NCBI GenBank assembly: GCA_018399375.1
Contig: JAGYOV010000014.1
Coordinates: 1 to 12,532, forward strand
Source of the DNA: Dehalococcoidia bacterium
Lineage (GTDB): Bacteria; Chloroflexota; Dehalococcoidia; GIF9; AB-539-J10
DNA: 12,532 bases
Direction: 5' to 3'
The notes under the pieces are model-generated. The model searched no databases. It saw only the letters and a list, made by a program, of their open reading frames with translations, and had not been told where the DNA came from. Both the position numbers and the translations under genes were made by a program. Positions 1-6,358 of this stretch are shown in pieces. Numbering within the stretch: the first letter of the stretch is position 1; each line of letters starts with the position of its first letter.

Positions 1-523
1 CAACATCTACGGTATAAATAGCATTTACCCTGGGATCTGTCTCCCACGACTTGCAGAGGGCCTTGTATATTCGAAGCGATGGTTCTCTTGCTCCATAGCG
101 CAGGATGATGTTCTTGTACTGATCGGCTTCATGCAGCAGCGCCAGCATCAATGCGCGCATCGGAGCCATTCCCACTCCACCTCCAACCACATATACTTCG
201 TTGCCTTTGAATTTGTCCGTGGGGTATCCGCATCCAAATGGGCCGCGAATCCCGACCTTTTCTCCTGGTCTCATGTTGTGCAACGCGGAAGTAACTTTCC
301 CCTTGGGTTGCCTCTGGATGGTTATCTCCATTTTCTCCGTTTCAAAACACGATGATGAAGGCGTAAAAGGTGCTTCTCCTGCCCCTGGAGCAGTGAGCAT
401 GACAAATTGTCCTGCCCTGAACTCTATTGTCTCATCTGGTTGCAATATGAGCGTTTTTATCACCGGATTCTCTGTGATGACGTCCTCGATTACTGCTTCA
501 ATCGGCTGGTAAGGATTATTCAT
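1..523 (-). CDS. FAD/NAD(P)-binding oxidoreductase, gamma (HydG/AsrB-like) subunit, partial
   Basis: The first 174 residues are visible; the gene runs off the left edge. It belongs to the ferredoxin-NADP reductase-like family used as the NAD(P)H-facing subunit of cytoplasmic group 3 [NiFe] hydrogenases, sulfhydrogenases and anaerobic sulfite reductases. An N-terminal beta-barrel carries the flavin-contact stretch GEAPFTPSSS (residues 49-58) and RGPFGCGYP (93-101). The nucleotide-binding half begins with VGGGVGMAP (113-121), followed by LRYGAREP (141-148). The C-terminal iron-sulfur cysteines expected in this family lie outside the window. The ATG at 523 follows AATAGGAACT, a weak ribosome site. 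It is the third gene of a leftward operon after the iron-sulfur beta subunit and a cyclic-nucleotide-binding protein, which supports a role in passing electrons between NAD(P)H and the beta subunit's clusters. Which catalytic subunit it serves cannot be told from here. Confidence 0.85.
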   Translation of the reverse strand, partial: MNNPYQPIEAVIEDVITENPVIKTLILQPDETIEFRAGQFVMLTAPGAGEAPFTPSSSCFETEKMEITIQRQPKGKVTSALHNMRPGEKVGIRGPFGCGYPTDKFKGNEVYVVGGGVGMAPMRALMLALLHEADQYKNIILRYGAREPSLRIYKALCKSWETDPRVNAIYTVDV

Positions 524-553
524 TTACTTATTAGTTCCTATTCTTGATCATGA

Positions 554-655
554 TTAAATGGGCACGTTATTGTCCTTTTCAACTGCAAACTGCACAACTT
601 TGTTCTGCAGCGCATATGTGGCTACAGCTCCAATTTCCTCCAACTTTAAGATCAT
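554..655 (-). CDS. possible 33-residue small protein, unknown
   Basis: A short reading frame fills most of the 144-base gap between the cyclic-nucleotide-binding gene and the gamma-subunit gene. It starts at an ATG 12 bases after the upstream stop and ends in TAA. The product starts MILKLEEIGAVATYALQNK and ends VEKDNNVPI. It is amphipathic, has no cysteine and no membrane segment, and matches no family I recognise. No good ribosome site precedes the ATG, so translation would rely on coupling to the upstream gene. It could equally be untranslated spacer or a decayed remnant. Confidence 0.22.
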   Translation of the reverse strand: MILKLEEIGAVATYALQNKVVQFAVEKDNNVPI

Positions 656-667
656 TGTTCATCATAG

Positions 668-1522
668 TTATTGACATGATTGGGAATCGTAATAACATTG
701 CATGAGAGCCTGCGAGGTGTTTTTCAGCTGGGCGTCGAGCATGCGGATGCATTTTTCATAAATCTCGTTGCATATGAAGGGGTGTACCTTGCATATCTGT
801 CTCAGGTCGTTGCCCTGAGCGACAATGACACTTGTGTTCTCCAGAGCCTTGGCAGTGGCCGTATAGCGATGAGGGGGGACCATCGCGGACCAGCTGAATA
901 GCTGATTGCTTTTTCTGGTGGCAATTACCATGGGGCGATTTGGTATGGGTTCAATGGAAATCTGTACCATGCCATTGTCTACCACGAAAAGTTCCGTCCC
1001 GTGGTCACCTTTCTTGAAAATTGTATCCCCCGCATTGTAGGTCCTTCGTTCACAGGCGAGGCTCAATTGGGCAAGTTCTTCTTTGCTTAATCCTTCAAAT
1101 ATATCGATCTTCCTCAATCTGTCGATGGTGACGGTGCGGCTTTCAAAGTTCTCGCGTATGGGTGGATATGACTTGAAAAGCTCCAGCAGATGTGGAATCT
1201 TTATAGCGAATAAGTTGACCTCAGTTTGGGCTTTGGTGGATGTGATGTAGCAGCCAGGTGATGTTAGGGGAGACCAACCGAAAAGAGAGTTTCGAGTTCT
1301 GACGCCGATCACTACAGGTTCGCCAGAGCTGGTGTAAAGGAATCCATTTACCACGCCAACATCGACGATATATATTTCCTTGCCTTCATCGCCTTCGTTA
1401 AAGATTGTGGCTCCCTCCTCGAATCTCCGTGGTTCACATACTTTGCATATTTCATCAATCTCTGTTGTATGCAAATTTTCGAATACCGGTACCTCTTTTA
1501 GCCTTGCTATATCTACTACCAT
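668..1522 (-). CDS. tandem cyclic-nucleotide-binding-fold protein without DNA-binding domain
   Basis: The 284-residue product holds two cNMP-binding-type beta-rolls, roughly residues 12-125 and 138-260. Each opens with a 'F..L...E' helix and a glycine turn (FNEGDEGKEIYIVDVG, about 41-56; FKKGDHGTELFVVDNG, about 169-184). There is no winged-helix or helix-turn-helix tail, so it is not a usual Crp/Fnr regulator. The phosphate-binding cassette normally has F-G-E and a downstream R-x-A. Here both repeats have F-[GS]-W-S (LFGWS 80-84, LFSWS 208-212), with tryptophan in place of the ribose-binding glutamate, so binding of classic cAMP is doubtful. AGGTGA lies just upstream of the ATG. It sits between the beta and gamma subunit genes with only 40 bases before it, which suggests an allosteric or structural partner of that redox complex. 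Function is inferred from position only. Confidence 0.85.
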   Translation of the reverse strand: MVVDIARLKEVPVFENLHTTEIDEICKVCEPRRFEEGATIFNEGDEGKEIYIVDVGVVNGFLYTSSGEPVVIGVRTRNSLFGWSPLTSPGCYITSTKAQTEVNLFAIKIPHLLELFKSYPPIRENFESRTVTIDRLRKIDIFEGLSKEELAQLSLACERRTYNAGDTIFKKGDHGTELFVVDNGMVQISIEPIPNRPMVIATRKSNQLFSWSAMVPPHRYTATAKALENTSVIVAQGNDLRQICKVHPFICNEIYEKCIRMLDAQLKNTSQALMQCYYDSQSCQ

Positions 1523-1562
1523 TCCATCACCTCACTTTTTGTCGCACAATAATCCGATGTGG

Positions 1563-2594
1563 CTAACTCTCATCATTCAACTCCTTGAGTACCTGGCGCA
1601 TGTCTATGTTTGCCATACAAGAATCAATGCATCTGCCACAACCACTGCAGGCATAAATGCCAAAGTTAGCAGGGCAAAAATCAAATTTCTTAATGTATTT
1701 ATTTTTGAATCTATCATTCATCGTGGGGCGTGCGTTGGATCCACCGCCAACTCGTGCGAAGCCGCGGTAATAGCAGAAATCCCAGATTCTAACTCTTTCG
1801 GAATGGCCATTTTCTTTCTGGTCATAGAGCAAAAAGCAATGACAGGTGGGACATACGCTGAGGCAAGCTGCGCATTCTAGGCACCTACCTGCGTACTTGC
1901 TCCACACGGAGGATTTTCCACTTTCCATTATTATTTCTCTGAATGATTCTTTTACTTCAAACCTTTCATTTTGTTCCTTTACTTTGGTGGAAGTCTCTCT
2001 TCTTTGTTTGTCTCTTTTCTCAATGTGATATGGTGACGCCTCCATAAAGAGGTCTTTGTTTGCAGATATGAGTTTCTCTCCTTTCTCTGAACCAGTTTCT
2101 ATGATGAGGCCTCCGGGTATTCTGGAAAGGTTGATATCGAAGCCTTCCTCAGGGTAAGGATTTAGTCCCAGCGTGGTGCAGAAGCAACTTTGAGATGGTG
2201 AGGAGCAATCAGAACTGATGATGGTAGCGTTTCCCCTGGCTTCTACATAAAATGGCTCTTTGATAGCTCCTTTTGCAAGGGCGTTATCCATGCTTTCTAT
2301 GGCTTTTAGGTCACATGATTTTGCTCCAACAATTATGAAATTGCCCTGTTCTTCTCCAGTTTCTGAAGGAGAGATTGAAGGATATTTTGCTACACATTCA
2401 CTGGCTTTAAAGAAAAACGACTTAATGGGCTCAACGGCCCTGATTCCATCATATACGATAGGATCTTGATTCCCCAGCGTGTATTTCTGGTAGTGAGAAT
2501 AACCAGCGATAGACTTTGTCACATAAATGGGCTTCTCCTGTGCCCATTTACTTAACAGTTCTTCGAAATTAGGAATTGAGATGAAAAATGTCAC
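1563..2594 (-). CDS. 4Fe-4S beta subunit (HydB/AsrA-like) of NAD(P)-linked redox complex
   Basis: This is an iron-sulfur electron-transfer subunit of the type paired with gamma flavoproteins in group 3b [NiFe] hydrogenases/sulfhydrogenases (HydB) and anaerobic sulfite reductase (AsrA). With the start used here it has 343 residues, normal for the family. A central cysteine cluster includes SCDLKA (93-98) and SCFCTTLG (136-143). The C-terminal ferredoxin fold carries CLECAACLSVCPTCHC (238-253) and CSGCGRCIDSC (316-326), two [4Fe-4S] motifs of C-x2-C-x2-C-x3-C form. The frame stays open to an ATG at 2693, but that ATG lies inside the -10 box of a very strong promoter and so cannot be on its transcript. 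AGGAGG at 2603-2608 is 8 bases from a GTG at 2594 and only 2 from an ATG at 2600, so GTG is preferred. It is first in the operon. The ultimate donor or acceptor enzyme is outside the window. Confidence 0.88.
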   Translation of the reverse strand: MTFFISIPNFEELLSKWAQEKPIYVTKSIAGYSHYQKYTLGNQDPIVYDGIRAVEPIKSFFFKASECVAKYPSISPSETGEEQGNFIIVGAKSCDLKAIESMDNALAKGAIKEPFYVEARGNATIISSDCSSPSQSCFCTTLGLNPYPEEGFDINLSRIPGGLIIETGSEKGEKLISANKDLFMEASPYHIEKRDKQRRETSTKVKEQNERFEVKESFREIIMESGKSSVWSKYAGRCLECAACLSVCPTCHCFLLYDQKENGHSERVRIWDFCYYRGFARVGGGSNARPTMNDRFKNKYIKKFDFCPANFGIYACSGCGRCIDSCMANIDMRQVLKELNDES

Positions 2595-2602
2595 TTGCAT
2601 TG

Positions 2603-2608
2603 CCTCCT
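2603..2608 (-). promoter_or_regulatory. ribosome binding site that sets the beta-subunit start
   Basis: AGGAGG on the minus strand. It is 8 bases from the GTG at 2594 and 2 bases from the ATG at 2600. The normal 5-9 base spacing favours the GTG, giving a protein that begins with (M)TFFISIPNFEELL, a sensible family N-terminus. Confidence 0.65.
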
Positions 2609-2691
2609 GATTCTCTGGCAAATCGTAAAGTGGCTTCTTTTTTCTTCCCTGAGGGCTTGAGCAAAAACTCTTTGTAGTACACAGCTTGCGC

Positions 2692-2721
2692 ATTATATCT
2701 GAATAATTATATTTGTGTCAA
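2692..2721 (-). promoter_or_regulatory. sigma70-type promoter of the redox operon
   Basis: On the minus strand TTGACA (2716-2721) is followed after 18 bases by TATAAT (2692-2697), both exact consensus. Transcription should begin near 2685, leaving a leader of about 85-90 bases before the beta-subunit start. A promoter this close to consensus suggests strong basal transcription, or a need for repression. No operator could be identified with confidence. Confidence 0.75.
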
Positions 2722-2943
2722 CAAGTTGTGTTTTTTGGGATGCACCCCGTTTTAGTTGGGCAGCCGTGGTTATTGCTCCCGGGCAAGGGGTAAACGGGTA
2801 CAGCATTGGGTTAAAGATATTGCTGGGCACAGAACAACATTTGATGGTGTTGCAATTGTAATGGTAAACTGCCAGTGCTTGTGGCGATCTTTCAGGATGA
2901 TTGGGAATAAAGGGGATATTTTTGGAGGCAAATAGTACTTGCA
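2722..2943. other. divergent intergenic region with inverted repeat upstream of mobA
   Basis: These 222 bases separate the leftward redox operon from the rightward cofactor genes. An inverted repeat, CCCGTTT (2746-2752) and AAACGGG (2792-2798), encloses a GC-rich segment that includes CTCCCGGGC. The transcript of this part could fold. A weak plus-strand promoter pairing, TTGATG (2841-2846) with TAAACT (2865-2870) at 18 bases, would drive mobA. Upstream of cofactor genes a molybdenum-cofactor riboswitch is possible, but I could not match its consensus by eye. Confidence 0.35.
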
Positions 2944-3543
2944 ATGTTGACATCAATTGTGCTGGTGGGGGGGAAGGGGGCCCGTATAGGTGGCAAGAAG
3001 GTCTTTCAGCTTGTTGGAGGGGAAACTCTGCTTAACAGGGTAGTTGATAGTTTGAGATTGCTGAGCAATTCGATTCTGGTGGTAGGATCTTTGAGCGATG
3101 TTAGCTGGAAGTTGAATGCCGATGTGCGCTATATTGATGATCTTTATCCGAATCTTGGGCCTCTGGGAGGAATTTATACTGGTCTGGTTGCTGCTGATTC
3201 TCCTTATAGCATCGTTGTTGCCTGTGATTTCCCCTTTCTGAATGTTGGCTTTCTTCATCACATGGTTGAAATTTCACCTGGTTTTGATGTTGTGGTTCCC
3301 CGAGTGGATAAGGTACAACCTCTTCAGGCGGTGTATTCTAAGAGTTGCCTGAGCAGTATGAAGATGCGGTTGGAGAGAGGCTGGTTAGGAGTTACTCGTT
3401 TCCTTAGCACTGTAAATGTTAGATATGTAGATCAAGAAGAATGCTACATTTACGATCCCGGATTTTTGAGTCTTTTCAATGTAAATTGTCCTGAAGATCT
3501 GGCCAGGGCCAATATTATAGAAGCAGAGACCAGGGTTAGGTAA
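2944..3543 (+). CDS. mobA: molybdenum cofactor guanylyltransferase MobA
   Basis: The 199-residue product fits MobA, which joins GMP from GTP to molybdopterin cofactor to make the guanine dinucleotide form used by DMSO-reductase-family enzymes such as formate dehydrogenases. The N-terminal nucleotide loop is LVGGKGARIGGKK (7-19), a variant of the usual LAGGxSxRMGxxK. GPLGGIYTG (72-80), the metal-binding ACDFPF (93-98), QPLQAVYS and the C-terminal FNVNCPEDL are all at family positions. GGAGG lies about 15 bases before the ATG, farther than usual, so the start is a little uncertain; the frame gives no better one. It is first gene of the rightward cofactor cluster, 60 bases before moeA. The alanine-to-valine and methionine-to-isoleucine changes in the loop are conservative. 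Confidence 0.93.
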   Translation: MLTSIVLVGGKGARIGGKKVFQLVGGETLLNRVVDSLRLLSNSILVVGSLSDVSWKLNADVRYIDDLYPNLGPLGGIYTGLVAADSPYSIVVACDFPFLNVGFLHHMVEISPGFDVVVPRVDKVQPLQAVYSKSCLSSMKMRLERGWLGVTRFLSTVNVRYVDQEECYIYDPGFLSLFNVNCPEDLARANIIEAETRVR

Positions 3544-3603
3544 GGTTGGTTAAATTGGCTTATAATATCTGTGGAGTGAGTGGCGTAGTTTCGTGAGAGA
3601 CTG

Positions 3604-4905
3604 ATGCTGCGAAATTATGTGAAGTTAATGATTTCCGTTGAAGAAGCTGTAGAGAAAATTTTGGGTTTAATTGAAGTTTTGGACCCAGAAGAAAAGCCCA
3701 TTTTAGATTGTCTGGAACAAGTTCTGGCTGAAGACGTCTATTCTGGAGTGAGCATTCCTCCTTTAGATAATGCTGCTATGGATGGGTATGCTGTTAGGGC
3801 AGAGGATACGCTTGGGGCAAGCGAAACCTCTCCTGTAGTGCTGCCCGTCGTGGATGAGATTGCTGCGGGTTGCGGAGCGTACAAAGAGATTAATGCAGGA
3901 ACGTGCATTCGCATTATGACAGGGGCGCCTCTGCCAAAAGGAGCTAATGCGGTGGTCCCATTTGAGGATACTGATGAAAAAGAACACCGCTTGCCTCTGG
4001 GAGAGCTTTCGAGAATAGGTATATTGAGTGAAGTGCGATCTGGAACAAATGTGAGGTTTCGAGGGGAAGATATTCAGGAAGGAGTTAGGGTACTGGCAAA
4101 CGGAACTGTATTGAGGCCGGCTGAGATAGGGGTACTTGCGTCTCTGGGGTACAGCTCAGCTATGGTTATCCGTCGACCTGTTGTTTCTATATTGGCTACG
4201 GGTGATGAGTTGGTGGAGGTTGATCAATCTTTAACGGCAGGGAAGATCCACAATAGCAATACATATACCATTGCAGCGGAAGTTCTGCGATACGGGGGGA
4301 TCCCTCTGATTCTGGGCGTTGGGGGAGATTCCGTTGAGGCGTTGAATGAGAAGATAGATCAGGGGTTGTTTTCGGATATGCTCATTACTTCCGGGGGAGT
4401 ATCACTGGGAAACTATGATGTGGTAAAAGAGGTACTGACGAATCGGGGGGAGATTTCTTTGTGGACGATTTGCATGAAACCGGGAAAACCTTCTGCCTTT
4501 GGCATGATCACCTCGGGAAATGGGAAATTACCGCATCTGGGTTTGCCTGGCAATCCAGTGAGTACCATGGTTGCTTTTGAGCAGTTCGCGCGCCCCGCTA
4601 TTTTGAAAATGATGGGCAAGAGTGTTTTTGATAAGCCCTCGATTGAGGTTATTATAGATGAGGATGTTAGAAATACCGATGGCCGTCGCATCTATACCAG
4701 AGTGATAGTAACTAAAAGGGGAGGAGAATATCATGCTCGCTTAACTGGACCGCAGGGATCAGGTATATTGACTTCCATGGTGTGGGCTAATGGGCTGGCG
4801 ATAATTCCTGAAAATACAGCTGGTGTGAGGGAAGGTGATAGAGTAATAGTTCAGATGCTGAATTGGAGCGAAGATTGGATAGTGAAGGAGGAAAAGTTAA
4901 GATGA
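3604..4905 (+). CDS. moeA: molybdopterin molybdenumtransferase MoeA
   Basis: The 433-residue protein is a full-length MoeA, which inserts molybdate into adenylylated molybdopterin made by the MogA partner. Signature stretches are PPLDNAAMDGYA (52-63), RIMTGAPLPKGANAVVPFED (103-122), SILATGDELVE (195-205), GKIHNSNTYT (213-222), ITSGGVSLGNYD (261-272), MKPGKPSAFG (291-300) and GLPGNPVSTMVAFEQF (313-328). The last ~90 residues form the C-terminal beta domain (MoeA domain IV). A weak GAGAGA site precedes the ATG at 3604; an internal ATG nine codons in (MISVEEA...) also resembles a common family start but has no ribosome site. The last four bases overlap the start of mobB (ATGA), so the two are probably translationally coupled. 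The single-copy gene sits between mobA and mobB, and whether tungsten is also handled is unknown. Confidence 0.97.
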   Translation: MLRNYVKLMISVEEAVEKILGLIEVLDPEEKPILDCLEQVLAEDVYSGVSIPPLDNAAMDGYAVRAEDTLGASETSPVVLPVVDEIAAGCGAYKEINAGTCIRIMTGAPLPKGANAVVPFEDTDEKEHRLPLGELSRIGILSEVRSGTNVRFRGEDIQEGVRVLANGTVLRPAEIGVLASLGYSSAMVIRRPVVSILATGDELVEVDQSLTAGKIHNSNTYTIAAEVLRYGGIPLILGVGGDSVEALNEKIDQGLFSDMLITSGGVSLGNYDVVKEVLTNRGEISLWTICMKPGKPSAFGMITSGNGKLPHLGLPGNPVSTMVAFEQFARPAILKMMGKSVFDKPSIEVIIDEDVRNTDGRRIYTRVIVTKRGGEYHARLTGPQGSGILTSMVWANGLAIIPENTAGVREGDRVIVQMLNWSEDWIVKEEKLR

Positions 4906-5552
4906 GCTTGGCAGTTTGCATTGTTGGGAAGTCGGGATCGGGCAAAACAACTGTTATGGTACAGCTAATTCAAGAATTCCGGAAGCGGGGATACAAAGTT
5001 GCTGCGGTTAAGCATGCCCCCGAAAAGATAGCAGTTGATATCCAGGGAAAAGATAGCTGGAAATTTGCTCAGGCAGGGAGTAATGTTGTACTTGCCAGTT
5101 CACCTGAGAGGCTGGCTTTTATGGAAGTCACAGATCACGATTATAATATCGATGAAATCATGCGCCTGGTTGGGGGGCGATTTGATATCGTCTTGTTTGA
5201 AGGATTCAAGAGGGGGAGGGCTCCCAAGATCGAGGTGCATCGGAAAGAACAGGGCGTAGAATTGGTATGTCCAGTGGAAACACTTTCTGCCATACTCAGC
5301 GATGAACCCATGAATGTAGAGGTGCCGCAGTTTCCCTTGAATGATATAGAGAGGGTAGTGGATTTTATCGAAAAGGATATGATTCCTCGCGCAGAGTGCA
5401 ATACGTCACTTTTTATCAATGGAAAACAGGTTTTCATAAAATCTTTTGTTAAAGATATCATCGCAGAAGTCCTGGTAGCTATGGTCGCCACGTTGAAGGA
5501 TGTGGATGCGGTAAGAGATCTTGATATTTCGATAAGAAACAAGGGGGGATAG
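4902..5552 (+). CDS. mobB: molybdopterin-guanine dinucleotide biosynthesis adaptor MobB with C-terminal extension
   Basis: This GTP-binding P-loop protein assists MobA. The Walker A loop is GKSGSGKTT (9-17). VKHAPEKIAVDIQGKDSWKF and LFEGFKRGRAPKIEVHR are the typical MobB blocks. The ATG at 4902 overlaps the moeA stop and has AAGGAGG (4885-4891) ten bases upstream, which settles the start over longer in-frame options. The protein is 216 residues, against about 165-175 for a minimal MobB. The last ~50 residues (about 166-216, around SLFINGKQVFIKSFVKDII) form an extra domain. I recall similar tails of the form 'v.v.G+.v.l..Fv...' on MobB proteins of other anaerobes; their role is not known to me. 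mogA starts four bases after the stop. Confidence 0.94.
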   Translation: MSLAVCIVGKSGSGKTTVMVQLIQEFRKRGYKVAAVKHAPEKIAVDIQGKDSWKFAQAGSNVVLASSPERLAFMEVTDHDYNIDEIMRLVGGRFDIVLFEGFKRGRAPKIEVHRKEQGVELVCPVETLSAILSDEPMNVEVPQFPLNDIERVVDFIEKDMIPRAECNTSLFINGKQVFIKSFVKDIIAEVLVAMVATLKDVDAVRDLDISIRNKGG

Positions 5553-5556
5553 GAGA

Positions 5557-6081
5557 ATGGGCCAACCGGAGACGAGCAACATTGCGTTCAACGCGGGTAT
5601 ACTAACCGTTAGTGATAAAGGCTGGCGTGGAGAGCGCCAGGATGGAAGTGGTAGTGTTATTCGCGAAGTTCTTTCTGCCATGGGAGCTACAAACATAAGT
5701 TATGATATCGTTCCCGACGAAAGAGAGGTCATTGCTGATAAGCTGATGCGGTGGGTAGATGAAGGGAATATCGACATTATCTTCACCACAGGAGGTACCG
5801 GCCTTAGTCCCAGGGATGTCACTCCTGAAGCTACGCTCGATGTAATTGATAGGGTTGCACCTGGATTTCCTGAAGCTATGAGATCTTTTAGCTTTGCCAA
5901 GACTCCTTTTGCGGCATTGAGTCGCGCCGTTGCTGGTATGCGGGGGAAATGCCTGATTATAAATTTGCCGGGTAGTCCTAAGGCAGTGCGCGAGTGTCTG
6001 GAATCAATACAGTGCGTCTTGCCACATGCGGTAGAGATATTGAGGGGTAGTGGTGGTGATTGTGCTGCTGTCGAAACATAG
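5557..6081 (+). CDS. mogA: molybdopterin adenylyltransferase, MogA/MoaB family
   Basis: The 174-residue protein matches the MogA/MoaB family, which adenylylates molybdopterin before MoeA inserts the metal. The core starts at ILTVSDKGWRGERQDGSG (about 15-32). The MPT-binding stretch is FTTGGTGLSPRDVTPEA, and LSRAVAGMRG with INLPGSPKAVRE follow near the end. AAGGGGGGA is 7 bases before the ATG and overlaps the end of mobB. It is the last gene of the first cofactor run. MogA and MoaB share the fold and reaction, so the symbol is a choice between close homologues. In this organism it would act directly before MoeA, encoded two genes upstream. Confidence 0.94.
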   Translation: MGQPETSNIAFNAGILTVSDKGWRGERQDGSGSVIREVLSAMGATNISYDIVPDEREVIADKLMRWVDEGNIDIIFTTGGTGLSPRDVTPEATLDVIDRVAPGFPEAMRSFSFAKTPFAALSRAVAGMRGKCLIINLPGSPKAVRECLESIQCVLPHAVEILRGSGGDCAAVET

Positions 6082-6358
6082 ATTTTAGCCCCGTCTTAAA
6101 CTTTGTGGTATGATTTTGCGAGAAAGGTTTTTTCCCGTGTTTTGTTGTCTGAAGAAATATCTACAGAGAACTGCATGGTAGATTAAGGGCCTTATCGGTA
6201 TAACCGGAGAGTTTGTACCTCTCGCGTTGAAGAATGGCATAAAATGGGGATCGTTTCTAACTTACGTTCCTTTTGGGTGATATATCCCATGGTGCGTGTC
6301 ATCGAATGCATGACATAATGTGTGATATAGTGAATAGATTGTACTTTAGGGAGGTAAG
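6082..6358 (+). other. 277-base leader or spacer upstream of moaA
   Basis: No protein-coding frame is supported here. Short self-complementary elements are present: CGGT-ATA-ACCG (about 6196-6206), GAGAG-TTTGTAC-CTCTC just after it, and TGTCAT-7-ATGACA (6297-6315). This suggests a structured 5' leader or operator region for moaA-moaC-MOSC. No convincing -35/-10 pair and no clear terminator for mogA could be identified by eye. The moaA ribosome site GGGAGG is at 6349-6354. Confidence 0.35.
6297..6315. repeat. inverted repeat upstream of moaA
   Basis: TGTCAT (6297-6302) and ATGACA (6310-6315) are perfect reverse complements separated by 7 bases, about 44 bases before the moaA start. It could be an operator half-site pair or an RNA hairpin. 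A 6-bp repeat of this sort can occur by chance. Confidence 0.3.

Noticed and set aside
131..512. Plus-strand open frames opposite the gamma-subunit gene
   Set aside because: Antisense shadows of a gene with clear flavoprotein motifs; no ribosome sites or recognisable products.
668..1522. Crp/Fnr transcription regulator
   Set aside because: No helix-turn-helix region; both halves are nucleotide-binding-type folds.
1380..2469. Several plus-strand frames opposite the cNMP and beta-subunit genes
   Set aside because: They lie antisense to well-supported genes, and their composition is that of translated noncoding frames.
2841..2870. TTGATG-18-TAAACT as the mobA promoter
   Set aside because: Only four of six matches in each box; mentioned under the intergenic region but too weak to list as a separate promoter.
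2693..2956. Minus-strand 87-codon frame in the divergent intergenic region
   Set aside because: It covers the redox-operon promoter and the start of mobA, and its product is low-complexity with no family resemblance.
3546..3566. TATAAT-like box between mobA and moeA
   Set aside because: No -35 element at a usable distance; the nearest TTGGTT is only 9 bases away.
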